A stretch of 64,000 bases of DNA from Rossellomorea marisflavi (GCF_001274775.1 NZ_LGUE01000001.1:1705443-1769442); one strand, 5' to 3'. Positions 41,643-51,600 are shown, counted from the stretch's first letter. Notes: generated by a model from the sequence alone, not told the origin. Program-made: numbers and translations.

Positions 41643-43184
41643 TCATTTTTTATAAGAGATGCCGTACACATCATGACGGCGGTCTTTCAGCTGACGGACC
41701 GTTCCCGATTGCCGCTGGCGGCGAAGGACTTCAAGGTCCACATCCCCGATCATGACCATCTCGATGTTCGGGTTGGTTTCACCTACGATCCCGTCACGGG
41801 CAAATTCGAAATCGGATGGAGCGAAGATGCCGGACTGGGCGTATTGGATATCCATGTTTTCCGTTTGTGGAAGATTGCCGACCGTACCGGAAATGACGGT
41901 ATAGATCTGGTTCTCAACCGCACGGGCCTGTGAACAGTAGCGCACCCTGAGGTACCCTTGACGGTCTTCGGTACAGAACGGGGTGAAGATGATCTTGGCC
42001 CCTTTATCCGTCGCGATCCTGGCAAGCTCGGGGAATTCGATATCGTAACAGATCTGGATGGCGATCTTGCCGCAGTCCGTATCGAATACACGCACGGTGT
42101 CACCAGCGCTGATTCCCCACCATTTGCGCTCATTCGGTGTGATATGGATCTTGTATTGCTTTTCAATCGTTCCATCGCGTCTGAAGAGATAGGCGATATT
42201 GTATATTTCATCATTCTCTTCTTTCACGAAGTGGGACCCTCCGATGATGTTCACATTATAGCGTACCGCAAGATCCGTGAAGAGTTCGATATACTCCTCA
42301 GTAAAATCTGTAAGCTTCCTGACGGCAAGACTCGGGGACTTGATGTTCAGGAATGACATCAACTCCGTCGTGAAGATCTCAGGGAAGACGACAAAATCAG
42401 ACTTTGCATCGCTTGCTACATCGGTAAAGTATTCAACCTGGTTGGCAAACTCTTCAAAGGATGAAATCTTCCTCATCATATATTGGACCACACAGATCCT
42501 GACCGGATGGCTCGTCTTGAAGTGTCGCTTACTCAACGGTCGATAGTCTACGTTGTTCCACTCCATGAGGGTGGCATACTTCTGCGAACGCTTGTCATCC
42601 GGGAGATAATTCGGGTTGATCCGCATGAGGGTGAACCCGTTCAGAAGCTGGAAGGAAAGCACTGGATCGTAGATCTTATGGAGGCTTACCGCATCCACAT
42701 AATCCCTCGGGGACATTTCTTCCGAGTGCTTATAGAAGTTCGGGATGCGCCCCCCGATGATGATACTCTTCAGATTCAACTGACGTGCAAGCTCCTTCCT
42801 TGCCTCGTACAAACGGTGACCGACCTTCATCCGTCGATATTCAGGATGAACCATGACCTCGATTCCATAAAGGTTATAACCTTCCGGGTTATGATTGGTG
42901 ATGTACCCGTTGTCCGTCACGTCGTCCCATGTATGACGATCGTCGTACTCATCGAAGTTGATGATGAGACTTGAGCAGGAACCGATGATTTCGCCTTCGA
43001 GTACCGCAACAAGCTGCCCTTCCTGGAAGATATCCAGATGGCTTTCAAGATGTTCCACCTTCCACGGATCCATGCCCGGGAAGCAGACCTCCTGCATCTT
43101 GATGATATGTTCAATGTCCCCGTACTCCATGGGACGGATAATCATTTTCTTCTCAAATTGGGATAAATCGAGCTTTTCTGCCAT
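41643..43184 (-). CDS. yhcX: YhcX, GNAT acetyltransferase-nitrilase fusion
   Basis: 513 aa, same length as B. subtilis YhcX. Residues about 15-210 are a GNAT domain (YGIEVMVHPEYRRMKVGHRLYEA is the acetyl-CoA loop region: VHPEYRRMKVGHRL). Residues about 225-500 are a C-N hydrolase with the Glu-Lys-Cys triad in VVFPEIF, QYKIHITPNE and QICYDIEFPE. Both halves look active. The fusion suggests acylation and deamidation or amide hydrolysis of the same metabolite, but the substrate is unknown. Monocistronic, divergent from bdbC. Confidence 0.93.
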   Translation of the reverse strand: MAEKLDLSQFEKKMIIRPMEYGDIEHIIKMQEVCFPGMDPWKVEHLESHLDIFQEGQLVAVLEGEIIGSCSSLIINFDEYDDRHTWDDVTDNGYITNHNPEGYNLYGIEVMVHPEYRRMKVGHRLYEARKELARQLNLKSIIIGGRIPNFYKHSEEMSPRDYVDAVSLHKIYDPVLSFQLLNGFTLMRINPNYLPDDKRSQKYATLMEWNNVDYRPLSKRHFKTSHPVRICVVQYMMRKISSFEEFANQVEYFTDVASDAKSDFVVFPEIFTTELMSFLNIKSPSLAVRKLTDFTEEYIELFTDLAVRYNVNIIGGSHFVKEENDEIYNIAYLFRRDGTIEKQYKIHITPNERKWWGISAGDTVRVFDTDCGKIAIQICYDIEFPELARIATDKGAKIIFTPFCTEDRQGYLRVRYCSQARAVENQIYTVISGTVGNLPQTENMDIQYAQSGIFAPSDFEFARDGIVGETNPNIEMVMIGDVDLEVLRRQRQSGTVRQLKDRRHDVYGISYKK

Positions 43185-43370
43185 TCATGATCGACTCCTT
43201 CTTCATCTTTCCTATATACCACATATCCTGCTCGTTTTAAACGAACTTCATGTTTATTCTATCAAATACCATGATTGAAGGAGAAGAAAAATACCTTGCT
43301 GCATATGCATAATGCGATCATTCATGTAATTGACATGATTTTTTTATCATTCCACACAAAAATTTCGCAT

Positions 43371-43400
43371 TTTACATTTATAATAAACCCATACTATAAT
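43371..43400 (+). promoter_or_regulatory. Sigma-A promoter of the bdbC-thioredoxin operon
   Basis: TTTACA (43371-43376), 18 bp, consensus TATAAT (43395-43400), 31 bp before the bdbC start. Confidence 0.72.
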
Positions 43401-43431
43401 TTGATAGAATACTTGAAGAAAGGAGAAAGGG

Positions 43432-43857
43432 ATGAATAAAAAAGCGGATTCTCTATTCTTCACCGCATGGGCCACTTCCCTGATTGCCATGCTGGGCAGT
43501 TTGTACTTCTCTGAAATCATGAAGTACGAGCCGTGTGAGCTTTGCTGGTATCAACGGATCCTCATGTATCCCATGGTGATCATACTCGGGGTCGCCTATG
43601 TACGGAAAGACTTCAAAATGGCCTTATATTCCATGATTTTATCCGGCATCGGTACACTAGTCTCCCTTTATCACTATTCGATTCAAAAAGTAAGCTTCCT
43701 GTCCGATAGTGCCCCGGCCTGCGGGAGGGTACCGTGCACGGGTGAATACATCAACTGGATGGGATTCGTCACGATTCCATTCCTTGCATTAACTGGATTC
43801 ATCATCATTTTCATCATGAGCCTGCTGGTTCTTAAAACACTGAAGGAGGATCACTAA
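43432..43857 (+). CDS. bdbC: BdbC/DsbB-family membrane disulfide oxidoreductase
   Basis: 141 aa, four membrane helices. First extracytoplasmic loop has CELCWYQR (CxxC redox pair), second has ACGRVPCTGEY (second Cys pair), as in DsbB/BdbC. It oxidises a thiol-disulfide partner and passes electrons to menaquinone. The gene immediately downstream encodes a membrane-anchored thioredoxin-like protein, its probable partner. RBS GAAAGGAGAAAGGG. Confidence 0.92.
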   Translation: MNKKADSLFFTAWATSLIAMLGSLYFSEIMKYEPCELCWYQRILMYPMVIILGVAYVRKDFKMALYSMILSGIGTLVSLYHYSIQKVSFLSDSAPACGRVPCTGEYINWMGFVTIPFLALTGFIIIFIMSLLVLKTLKEDH

Positions 43858-44328
43858 TTGAAGAAAGTCATCATTTTTCTTGCCGTCATCGTTCTACTCT
43901 TCGGAGGGATCGCTATCATTACGAGCATGCAGAACAGTCAGAAAGCCGAAGGAAATATGTTCAAGAAAGATAAACTAAAACCGGCCACCGTGGATCTCCT
44001 CGACGACCCGAACTACCAAAACGTCATCCTGCCCGATGATTTGAAAGAAAAACTCGATAACAAAGAAGATGTGACCGTGTACTTCTATGCTTCCGATTGC
44101 GTGCATTGCAAACGCACCACTCCTACCCTTGCGCCATTGGCAAAGGATATGGATGTCGACATGGTTCAATTCAATCTATTGGAATTCCAACAAGGCTGGA
44201 ATGATTACAACATCGAAGCAACTCCGACCCTTGTCCAGTTCAAGAACGGAAAAGAAGAAGCAAGGCTCGTCGGGGAACAGTCGAAGGAAGATTTCGAAGC
44301 ATTCTTTAATGAATATGCAAAAGAATAA
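43858..44328 (+). CDS. Membrane-anchored thioredoxin-like partner of BdbC
   Basis: 156 aa starting at a TTG immediately after the bdbC stop, with AAGGAGG eight bases upstream. N-terminal anchor (about 4-24), then a thioredoxin fold with active site YASDCVHCKRTTP (CVHC) and cis-proline in EATPTLVQF. Acts outside the membrane as thiol oxidase or reductase for secreted proteins; BdbA is the nearest named analogue, but it is not BdbD, which is longer. The TTG may limit its level relative to BdbC. Confidence 0.87.
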   Translation: MKKVIIFLAVIVLLFGGIAIITSMQNSQKAEGNMFKKDKLKPATVDLLDDPNYQNVILPDDLKEKLDNKEDVTVYFYASDCVHCKRTTPTLAPLAKDMDVDMVQFNLLEFQQGWNDYNIEATPTLVQFKNGKEEARLVGEQSKEDFEAFFNEYAKE

Positions 44329-44334
44329 AAAAAG

Positions 44335-44365
44335 AGGAGCTGACCCTTCACGGGTCAGCTCCTTT
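44335..44365 (+). terminator. Terminator of the bdbC operon
   Basis: AGGAGCTGACCC (44335-44346) / GGGTCAGCTCCT (44352-44363). Confidence 0.88.
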
Positions 44366-44478
44366 CAATGAGGAGGAATTTCTGATCGAGAATATGAGGA
44401 ATTCTCAAGATTACTGGTAGTAGATGTTTACCCCTCATTGATCATGTCAAACCTATTTAATTGATTTTTCAGATAAAA

Positions 44479-44874
44479 TCAAATCAATAGTTGATTAGCC
44501 GGCTTTGCATACAGGCTGATATGATTATCGCAGTCATGACCTTCCGTGAATTGATCGAATGAGAAAGGAAAAGATATCCCGAATCCCCTAAGGATCCCGG
44601 CATTATGAGCGAACATTTCCCTGTATACCTTCTCCTCGCTACCTGTTTCAATGATGGCAATCAGTGTTTGAAGACTTGAGATGATCTGAAACGCTTCTTT
44701 CAGCGTTCCTACATACTCCACTTCATGCACATGGGTATGTAGAACCTTCAAGTCATCCATTTGTCTAATTTCATCGTCTGTGAAATAATCAGGAAACACG
44801 GTACAATACATATACTCGATTAGCTCCTGAATCTGCTCTTCTTGTTCGGGAGTCGACGCGATTAAGATTTTCAC
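44479..44874 (-). CDS. yhcU: YhcU, DUF5365 family protein
   Basis: 131 aa, the same length as B. subtilis YhcU. Soluble alpha/beta protein opening MKILIASTPEQEEQIQELIEYMY, with DYFTDDEI, HTHVHEVEYVGTLKEAFQ and HNAGILRGFG. No catalytic motif recognised; function unknown. It is divergent from yhcT as in the B. subtilis yhc cluster. Confidence 0.85.
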   Translation of the reverse strand: MKILIASTPEQEEQIQELIEYMYCTVFPDYFTDDEIRQMDDLKVLHTHVHEVEYVGTLKEAFQIISSLQTLIAIIETGSEEKVYREMFAHNAGILRGFGISFPFSFDQFTEGHDCDNHISLYAKPANQLLI

Positions 44875-45053
44875 CTGTAGCCCACCTTTTTTGTCATGAT
44901 TGTAATCTTTATGTAATGGATTATATTAAGGATAACATAGTTCTATGAAGGCTCAGGTGGTAATTATACCCACGGTGACATCGATAAACCCAAAGAAATA
45001 GGACGAAACACACACAACCAACCATGAATTTTGTCGTACAAAGGAGCTTATTG

Positions 45054-45950
45054 ATGAAAACAAGACGTATAGGTGATCAATTTGAACTAACCATCCCTGG
45101 TAATTGGAAAAATGTAACGATTGAAATGATTCTGAAAGATAAGTGGAATTCACCTAAAAAGTGGATCCACTCCATGCGAATGAGCAAGGAAGTAAAAATC
45201 AATGGTGAGGTTGCCGGATGGGATGAGCCCCTAAAAGGAGGAGACCGCCTGCAGCTTCCTCTATTTAAAGACTTGGAACTGAATGTGAATCCGACATACG
45301 GGGAGCTCGACGTTCTATATGAGGATGAACATGTAATTGTTGTCAATAAGCCCGCCGGCATCGATACCCATCCGAATGGTCCTGATGACACTGACACCTT
45401 GGCGAACCTCGTGGCCTTCCATATCCAGGCTTCGGGCAAATCAGCGAATGTGCTTCATGTCCATCGTCTCGACAAAGATACGTCCGGTGCCGTGCTATTT
45501 GCGAAAGATCCATTAAGCAAGGCCATCCTGGACCGACTCCTTTCAGAGAGAAAAGTCAAAAGGACCTATCATGCAGTAGCCCAGGGCTCACTTAAAAAAA
45601 ACAAAGGATCCATCACCGATCCCATCGGAAGGGATCGTCACCATCCAACGAGGAGAAGGGTGTCAGCCAGCGGGCAGGAGGCTATCACTCACTTTAAAGT
45701 CGTCTCCAAACAACAAGACAGGACATTCCTGACTCTCCAGCTGAAAACCGGAAGGACCCATCAGATCAGGGTCCATATGAGTTCACTCGGCCACCCATTG
45801 GCTGGAGATCTCCTCTATGATGGCACACCTGTTTACAAGAGACAGGCCCTTCACGCCTCTTCCATCGTCTTCCCCCACCCACTGACCGGGGAAACGATTT
45901 CATGCCATGCATCATGTTCGGACATTGCCGAGCTGAACTGGGAGGATTGA
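45054..45950 (+). CDS. yhcT: YhcT, RluA-family pseudouridine synthase
   Basis: 298 aa from ATG 45054 with AAGGAG eight bases upstream (a frame open from 45024 has no RBS). N-terminal S4-like segment (about 35-75) and a catalytic domain with HRLDKDTSGAVLFAK (catalytic Asp), VNKPAGIDTHP and LKTGRTHQIRVHMSSLGHPLAGD. Isomerises uridine in rRNA or tRNA; the exact target site is not deducible. Confidence 0.92.
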   Translation: MKTRRIGDQFELTIPGNWKNVTIEMILKDKWNSPKKWIHSMRMSKEVKINGEVAGWDEPLKGGDRLQLPLFKDLELNVNPTYGELDVLYEDEHVIVVNKPAGIDTHPNGPDDTDTLANLVAFHIQASGKSANVLHVHRLDKDTSGAVLFAKDPLSKAILDRLLSERKVKRTYHAVAQGSLKKNKGSITDPIGRDRHHPTRRRVSASGQEAITHFKVVSKQQDRTFLTLQLKTGRTHQIRVHMSSLGHPLAGDLLYDGTPVYKRQALHASSIVFPHPLTGETISCHASCSDIAELNWED

Positions 45951-45989
45951 GTCAGTAGACGGGCTCATGAGGATAAAAGAACGACAGGA

Positions 45990-46180
45990 ACGAGAGGCTA
46001 AGGCAAAATTGAATTAGTCATAGTAAACCCGAATTGACTTGTCTACGATAAGACATATCAATTCGGGTTTTATTTGTTTCATGACCATTGAGCGGTCGAT
46101 TGGAGTGCAAGAAGGATACTCCTGCGTGAGTGGAATCCAGAACCTACATGGAGCATGCTATCCATTACGCTTTTATCCCA
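45990..46180. repeat. Dispersed intergenic repeat, copy B (degenerate)
   Basis: GAGAGGCTAAGGC, then TAGTCATAGTAAACCCG with a terminator, CATGACCATTGAGCGGTCGATTGGAGTGCAAGA and a short remnant ending near 46180. It aligns in order with copy A (33273-33520) but has lost the CCCCGCAGG core and 3' half. The terminator arms differ from copy A yet still pair. Confidence 0.7.
46025..46070. terminator. Terminator module inside repeat copy B
   Basis: AAACCCGAATTGA (46025-46037) / TCAATTCGGGTTT (46058-46070), with a further GTCT/AGAC pairing in the loop. Confidence 0.78.
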
Positions 46181-46188
46181 ACCTACTA

Positions 46189-47019
46189 TTAAAAATCAAA
46201 ATGATCCGGGTCCGGTCCGAAGCGTTCATTCTGATTCAGACTGTTGATCTGGTTCATTTCATCCAATGACAGTTCAAAGTCAAACAGATTCGCATTCTCT
46301 TCGATCCGCTCGGCATGTACCGATTTTGGAATGATGATCACATCATTTTGAAGATGCCATCTCAGAACAATCTGAGCCGCTGACTTACCATGCTTCTTGG
46401 CGATGTGATTCAGCGTCGGTTCGTGAAGCACACGCCCCTGAGCAATCGGTGACCACGCCTCGACGGCAATGGAATGGGACGAACAGAACTCCCTCAATGG
46501 TTCCTGACTCAGGCGCGGATGTGTTTCGATCTGATTGAGGACCGGTTTTTCATTGCTTCCGGCTAACAGATCTTCAAGATGATGCTGATGGAAGTTGCTT
46601 ACCCCAATCGACTTGATCAGTCCTTCCCCATGAAGACGCTCAAGTGCTTTCCACGTATCTTTGTATTTCCCTTCCACCGGCCAGTGGATCAGGTAAAGGT
46701 CGAGATAGTCCATCTGAAGCTTCTTCAGGCTCTCTTCGAATGCCCTTAGTGTCGAGTCATAGCCTTGATCGGCATTCCATACCTTCGATGTGATAAAAAG
46801 ATCTTCCCGATTGACTCCGGAATCCCTTACCCCCTGCCCGACTTCTTCTTCATTTCCGTAAACGGCAGCCGTATCGACGGAACGGTAGCCCGTTTCAATC
46901 GCTGTCCGCACGGCATTGACTGTTTCTTCCGGGTTTTTCATTTGATAGACTCCAAGACCTACAAACGGAATTTCCAGGCCATTATGTAACGTCTTCGTAC
47001 TTGCAAGGTTTTTAATCAT
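46189..47019 (-). CDS. yvgN: YvgN-like aldo/keto reductase (methylglyoxal/glyoxal reductase)
   Basis: 276 aa, as B. subtilis YvgN. Catalytic tetrad: Asp and Tyr in SVDTAAVYGNEE, Lys in ITSKVWN, His in LYLIHWP; NADPH-binding IIIPKSVHAERIEENANLFDFEL (IPKS, R and N contacts). Reduces methylglyoxal and other aldehydes. Adjacent to helD (yvgS), a neighbour in B. subtilis too, which supports the name. Confidence 0.92.
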   Translation of the reverse strand: MIKNLASTKTLHNGLEIPFVGLGVYQMKNPEETVNAVRTAIETGYRSVDTAAVYGNEEEVGQGVRDSGVNREDLFITSKVWNADQGYDSTLRAFEESLKKLQMDYLDLYLIHWPVEGKYKDTWKALERLHGEGLIKSIGVSNFHQHHLEDLLAGSNEKPVLNQIETHPRLSQEPLREFCSSHSIAVEAWSPIAQGRVLHEPTLNHIAKKHGKSAAQIVLRWHLQNDVIIIPKSVHAERIEENANLFDFELSLDEMNQINSLNQNERFGPDPDHFDF

Positions 47020-47086
47020 AAGTGATCCCTCCTGATTCCATTGTACAAAATCTCTATTTCGGAAAGCGAATATTTCGACTTGTCAG

Positions 47087-49345
47087 TCACCCTATGAAAC
47101 TGTCGGATGATGTGCTCAGGAAGGATAGCTGGTGAAGCGGGCGGGTCATGCCCACGTACTGCAGCTTGATATCCAGTTCATTGGACGGGTCATAGCGTTC
47201 TTCAAGGGCGACCAGCATCACGGCATCGAATTCCAGTCCCTTTGAAAGATAGGAAGGAACGACAACGACCCGGTCTTTCGGAATCGATTCCTGTTCTTCC
47301 AGAAGCTTCACCACCAAGTCCGTCCGTTCCTCCAAGATACAAGCGACCGCTTGGCAGTCCTTCATGCTCTTACAGATGACAGCAAATGTCTGAAATCCCT
47401 GTGCTTTACCGGAAGCGACAAGACGGCCGACTTCATCACCGATTTCTTCCTTTGAGCCGGCCACCTTTCTTACTGGAGATTCCCCGTGGCGAACGACGGG
47501 ATTCACCTTTGGGAACTCGTACGGTAGAAGCGTGAGCAGCCTATTGGCTTCTTCCATGATTTCCACCGTGGTTCGATAGCTTTTCTGAAGTTCTGTATAC
47601 GTGGCACGAGGGAAAATCTCCCGGTAGACCGGCTCCCAAGATGAAAGGCCCCTATACGAATGAATTCCCTGTGCAAGGTCCCCTACCAGGGTGAACATAT
47701 CGGTTCCAAGGGCTTTTTTCAACGCATAGAGCTGCAGATAGCTATAATCCTGGGCCTCATCGATGACGATATTCTTCGCTTTCACATATTTATCGATGCC
47801 GTACAGATGGGTTTGCAGGAACAAGAGGATGGCCAGATCTTCTGACTCATAGCGTTTCTTATTGGCCAGTCTCAACGAATAGGCACATAATCGTTCGGCT
47901 TGTTCGTGTGACAGTTCACCACCTGAATAGGATACCAGGCGACCGGGATCTGAAAATAATTCCTTGAAATAGTGATCCAGCTGCTTCCGTTCAAACTGCT
48001 TCATATAGCCTGTGACGCTTGTCCTGATCGCTTTCTTCAGTTCTTCAAGGCGCTCAAGCTTCGTATCGAGGGCCTTTGTGACATAAGCCTTCCGATTCTC
48101 GCTCCGTCTGGATAAAGCCGCTTCAATGCGGGCGTCGAAGAAGTCCTCCACTTTTGTGATCATCTCGGCCTTGTTCGACCTGACAACATTTTGAAGAAGG
48201 GACTTGAGTTTCGTGATCCGTCGATAGATCGGCAGATACGTATACTCCTCTTTGAATAGATGGGTGAAACGCTTCGCCGTGAACAGCTTGTATTTATCCA
48301 CATAGAAATCCTTGGACGTATAGAATCTCTCTTCGATTTCCTCCACATACTGTTCAAGGATCTTCCTGAACGTTCTTGAGCCCTTGAATCCGGAGATCCA
48401 CGCAAGGTCCTCCTTGCCGGGAGAATCCGATTCGATGAACCGGATGAGTTTATCATCAGGTGCAAGCGTCAGCTTCCGTTCCAAACACGTCTGTACATAG
48501 TCGGTGAACGTCGTCTGCCGTACATTCTCCACCCCTAGATCGGGAAGGGCTTCTGAAATGTAATCGATGAACAGATTGCTTGGTGCAAGGATCATAAGCT
48601 GGGATGGATCGAAGAATTGTTTATAGTTGTAGATGAAGTATGAAATCCGGTGGAGGGCGATCGTCGTCTTGCCGCTTCCAGCCGCCCCCTGCACGATGAT
48701 GGGTTTATTGAGATCGGCACGGATGATCCGGTTCTGTTCCTCCTGGATGGTGGAAATGATTTCAGTGAGCCGGTTGCTTGAGCTTTTGGCAAGAGAGTCC
48801 TGAAGCAGTTCATCCGTTGTCGTCAGGTCGATGTCGCGGACTTCTTCGAGCTTACCTTCCTCAATCATGTACTGGCGCTTCAGTGAAAGATCGCCACTGT
48901 AAGTTTCTCCTTCTGCTTCGTACGAAACATCACCGATCCTGCCCTCATAGTAGAGGTTCGCAATCGGGGATCTCCAGTCCACAATGATCTGTTCCTGATT
49001 ATCCCTCTGGTAGAGCGAGGTTTTACCGATATAGTGCTTTTCCAACTCATGGGCGTGATCATGGCGGAAATCAATCCGGGCAAAATAAGGTTTGCTTCTG
49101 GCCTTCTCAAGGGAATCGAGCTCCTCTTTGGACATTTCAAAGAAGCTTGCATTCGTGAGTAGATCGATGTAAGCCGCACTGGATTCACCCCAGTCAATGT
49201 CACCGAAGGCTTTTTCCATATTCTCTTTATACTGTTCTTTGCTTGTTTGTGAGGTCTCGATGACTACGTCAATATACCTTTTTGTGAAGTCGAGTCGTTC
49301 TTGTTCGATTGTAAAATCGGGATGAAGTGGTTTTTCCTTTGTCAT
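47087..49345 (-). CDS. helD: HelD-like RNA polymerase-associated helicase
   Basis: 752 aa from ATG 49345 (AAGGAGATCGCC upstream); the frame extends to 49375 without RBS. N-terminal coiled coil (about 10-75, many charged residues) that in HelD enters the polymerase secondary channel; UvrD-like ATPase with Walker A IVQGAAGSGKTTIALHR, DEAQDYSYLQL, GDLAQGIHSYRG, SYRTTVEI and a C-terminal YVGMTRPLHQL. HelD removes stalled or inactive RNA polymerase from DNA and recycles it. Known also to relieve some polymerase-targeting antibiotics in relatives. Confidence 0.94.
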   Translation of the reverse strand: MTKEKPLHPDFTIEQERLDFTKRYIDVVIETSQTSKEQYKENMEKAFGDIDWGESSAAYIDLLTNASFFEMSKEELDSLEKARSKPYFARIDFRHDHAHELEKHYIGKTSLYQRDNQEQIIVDWRSPIANLYYEGRIGDVSYEAEGETYSGDLSLKRQYMIEEGKLEEVRDIDLTTTDELLQDSLAKSSSNRLTEIISTIQEEQNRIIRADLNKPIIVQGAAGSGKTTIALHRISYFIYNYKQFFDPSQLMILAPSNLFIDYISEALPDLGVENVRQTTFTDYVQTCLERKLTLAPDDKLIRFIESDSPGKEDLAWISGFKGSRTFRKILEQYVEEIEERFYTSKDFYVDKYKLFTAKRFTHLFKEEYTYLPIYRRITKLKSLLQNVVRSNKAEMITKVEDFFDARIEAALSRRSENRKAYVTKALDTKLERLEELKKAIRTSVTGYMKQFERKQLDHYFKELFSDPGRLVSYSGGELSHEQAERLCAYSLRLANKKRYESEDLAILLFLQTHLYGIDKYVKAKNIVIDEAQDYSYLQLYALKKALGTDMFTLVGDLAQGIHSYRGLSSWEPVYREIFPRATYTELQKSYRTTVEIMEEANRLLTLLPYEFPKVNPVVRHGESPVRKVAGSKEEIGDEVGRLVASGKAQGFQTFAVICKSMKDCQAVACILEERTDLVVKLLEEQESIPKDRVVVVPSYLSKGLEFDAVMLVALEERYDPSNELDIKLQYVGMTRPLHQLSFLSTSSDSFIG

Positions 49346-49586
49346 GGCGATCTCCTTCCAAATTATGATCCGCAATGGAGAAATGGTGCTGCAGAGGTAA
49401 CGACTCTCTGCAAACCGACTCTGGAAATATATGTAGGGCGTTGGGAGCAGAAATATATATTATCAGAACATTCATGCCGGCACAATACTTATTTTCAATC
49501 CCAGCCTGATCCTTGCCTACTTTATGGAAGAAAGGGATGCACTGTGATACGCTGGAATCAACGCATATTGCGGAGGAGGAAAATAG

Positions 49587-50210
49587 ATGTACCAACATAT
49601 CATGTGGGATTTTGACGGTACCTTATTCGATACATATCCGGTCATGGCCGATTCATTCAAGGTCACCTTAGAGAAAAATGGGATTAGCAAGCCACTTGAA
49701 GAGATCATGGACCTCATGCGCATCTCCATGTCTACGGCCATCCAGCATTATCAGGAGCTGCACAGGTTTGACGAGGCCTTCCTGAATGACTACCATGCGG
49801 AACGTAAATCAAGGGAGCGTGATGCAAAACCCTTCGACGGGATCGCCGATCTATGCGGGCAGATCCAGAGAACCGGTAGATATAACTACCTTTACACCCA
49901 CCGGGGGGAATCGGCTGTCGCCATGCTTGAGACATTCGGTTTGGCTGAATTCTTTACAGATTTCATCACCGAAGAACATGGATTCGAGCGAAAGCCAAGT
50001 CCTGATGCCATCCTTCACCTTCTATCCAAACATGACATCGCTCCTGAAAAAGCGATCATGATCGGCGACCGTGACCTTGATATCATGGCAGGAAAGAACG
50101 CTGGGATCGATGCCTGCCTGTTTACAGACAAGCCGTCATCCGACAGTCAAGCGGATTACGTCATCCGTGAGATTCAAGAGCTTCGCCCCATACTGAACAT
50201 ACGGGGCTGA
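49587..50210 (+). CDS. HAD-IA family phosphatase
   Basis: 207 aa. Motif I WDFDGTLFDT (nucleophile Asp 8), motif II YTHRG (Thr), motif III Lys in FERKPSPDA, motif IV IGDRDLDIMAGKNAGI. Cap domain between motifs I and II as in phosphoglycolate phosphatases; LYTHRG is a variant of the usual SN(K/S) motif. Substrate unknown. RBS GGAGGAGGAAAATAG. Confidence 0.88.
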   Translation: MYQHIMWDFDGTLFDTYPVMADSFKVTLEKNGISKPLEEIMDLMRISMSTAIQHYQELHRFDEAFLNDYHAERKSRERDAKPFDGIADLCGQIQRTGRYNYLYTHRGESAVAMLETFGLAEFFTDFITEEHGFERKPSPDAILHLLSKHDIAPEKAIMIGDRDLDIMAGKNAGIDACLFTDKPSSDSQADYVIREIQELRPILNIRG

Positions 50211-50216
50211 TAGACA

Positions 50217-50242
50217 AAAAAACGCCTGATGGCGTTTTTTTA
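50217..50242. terminator. Bidirectional terminator between the HAD and kinase genes
   Basis: AAAAAACGCC (50217-50226) / GGCGTTTTTT (50231-50240). Confidence 0.88.
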
Positions 50243-51487
50243 GTCTGCTGTCGGAAACGTGATCCTGAATTCTGTACCTTGTCCCACCGAACTTGTGACA
50301 CCGATCTTCCCATTCATGGCTTCAATGATCCGATATGAAATGAGGAGACCGAGTCCGGTGCCTGACTCTTTTGTGGAGAAGTAGGGCTCACCCAGTCTCC
50401 GTTTCTGAGATTTCGTCATGCCCACCCCTGTATCAGAGATGCTAATGCATACATGTCCCCTCTCCCTCACCGTCCTGATTGTCAGGGTCCCCCCCTTCGG
50501 CATGGCCTCCACGGCATTCTTCATGAGATTAAGGAAGGCCTGCTGAAAGGTCCGTGCATTCCCTTTGATGACTGCCTCTTCTATTCCTGCTTCGATCTTC
50601 ACCGAATGCTGGTGGCTCATGGGGCCGATGATTTCCATAAGCTTCTGCAGATGGGCACCTACGGAGATCTCTTCGATGACTTCGGGATAAGGCTTGGCAA
50701 AAGTAAGGTAATCATTGATAATATCTTCCGCGCGGTTAAGTTCCGATGAAGCAATGCTTAAATATTCCAGCTTCTTCTCGGACGACAGATGCTCCTGATG
50801 CAGAAGGCGGAGGAACCCCTTGATGACGGTCAGGGGATTTTTCACCTCATGTGAAATGCTGGCGGCAAGCTGCGAAAGGACTTCCATCTTTTCAATCTTC
50901 ATGAGAGTATGCTTCACTTGTACCTGTTTGACCAGGATCTCACAAATGTATGTAAAAAAGAGCATCCCGACTGAAGGCAACAGGATAAAGTTCAAGATGT
51001 ATGACCCGTCCACCCTGAATTCCGTCATCACCGTGGCAATGGAAGCTGCAGCGATGGAATGGATTGTGAACAGGCATACAGAAAAAAAGATCCGTTTCCG
51101 GCTTTTCATTGCATCGAATCGGAAAAGCTTCAATGCTGCAACGGTCAGGATATAAATCAGTCCATAGATGACAAACGATGTCCAGCTCCACTGGTAAATG
51201 AATGTTCTCCCTGCCAGGAGGGACAGAAAAAGGGCAAGGCCCATGTATGGCCCGGCATACATGATCCCGAGGACGAATGGGATCATCCTGAGGTCATGTA
51301 TGCAGTAGGGTTTCATATAGATCGGTGACAGCATGCAAAGGATCATCGCACCGCTCAATGATAGGAACGTGATCATCTTCGTACAGATTCCCCGGATGAA
51401 TCGCTTCTCTACAAGAAAAAAGACGAGGAAGATGCTCAGAAGGATATAGAAAAAATTATTGACCACGTCTTGATTGAAGATAATCAT
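50240..51487 (-). CDS. KinB-like membrane sensor histidine kinase
   Basis: 415 aa from ATG 51487; a longer frame to 51544 is open but lacks an RBS. Five to six membrane helices (about 8-200, 5TMR type), then HisKA with LAASISHEVKNPLTVIKGFLRLL (phosphorylated His in SHEVKNP), N-box NLMKNAVEAM, G1 SDTGVGM, G2 GTGLGL. It resembles sporulation kinases KinB/KinD that feed the Spo0F phosphorelay: an orphan kinase with no adjacent response regulator, which fits. Which Kin it corresponds to is unsure. Confidence 0.85.
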   Translation of the reverse strand: MIIFNQDVVNNFFYILLSIFLVFFLVEKRFIRGICTKMITFLSLSGAMILCMLSPIYMKPYCIHDLRMIPFVLGIMYAGPYMGLALFLSLLAGRTFIYQWSWTSFVIYGLIYILTVAALKLFRFDAMKSRKRIFFSVCLFTIHSIAAASIATVMTEFRVDGSYILNFILLPSVGMLFFTYICEILVKQVQVKHTLMKIEKMEVLSQLAASISHEVKNPLTVIKGFLRLLHQEHLSSEKKLEYLSIASSELNRAEDIINDYLTFAKPYPEVIEEISVGAHLQKLMEIIGPMSHQHSVKIEAGIEEAVIKGNARTFQQAFLNLMKNAVEAMPKGGTLTIRTVRERGHVCISISDTGVGMTKSQKRRLGEPYFSTKESGTGLGLLISYRIIEAMNGKIGVTSSVGQGTEFRITFPTAD

Positions 51488-51600
51488 ATGAATCTCTTGT
51501 TCCCTTTCAAATGGTATCGTATATGAGAATTTTACCACAACCACATCATCATGGTTACTCTATTATGGAATCATATGACCCTATCAAAAAAATGGACGCC

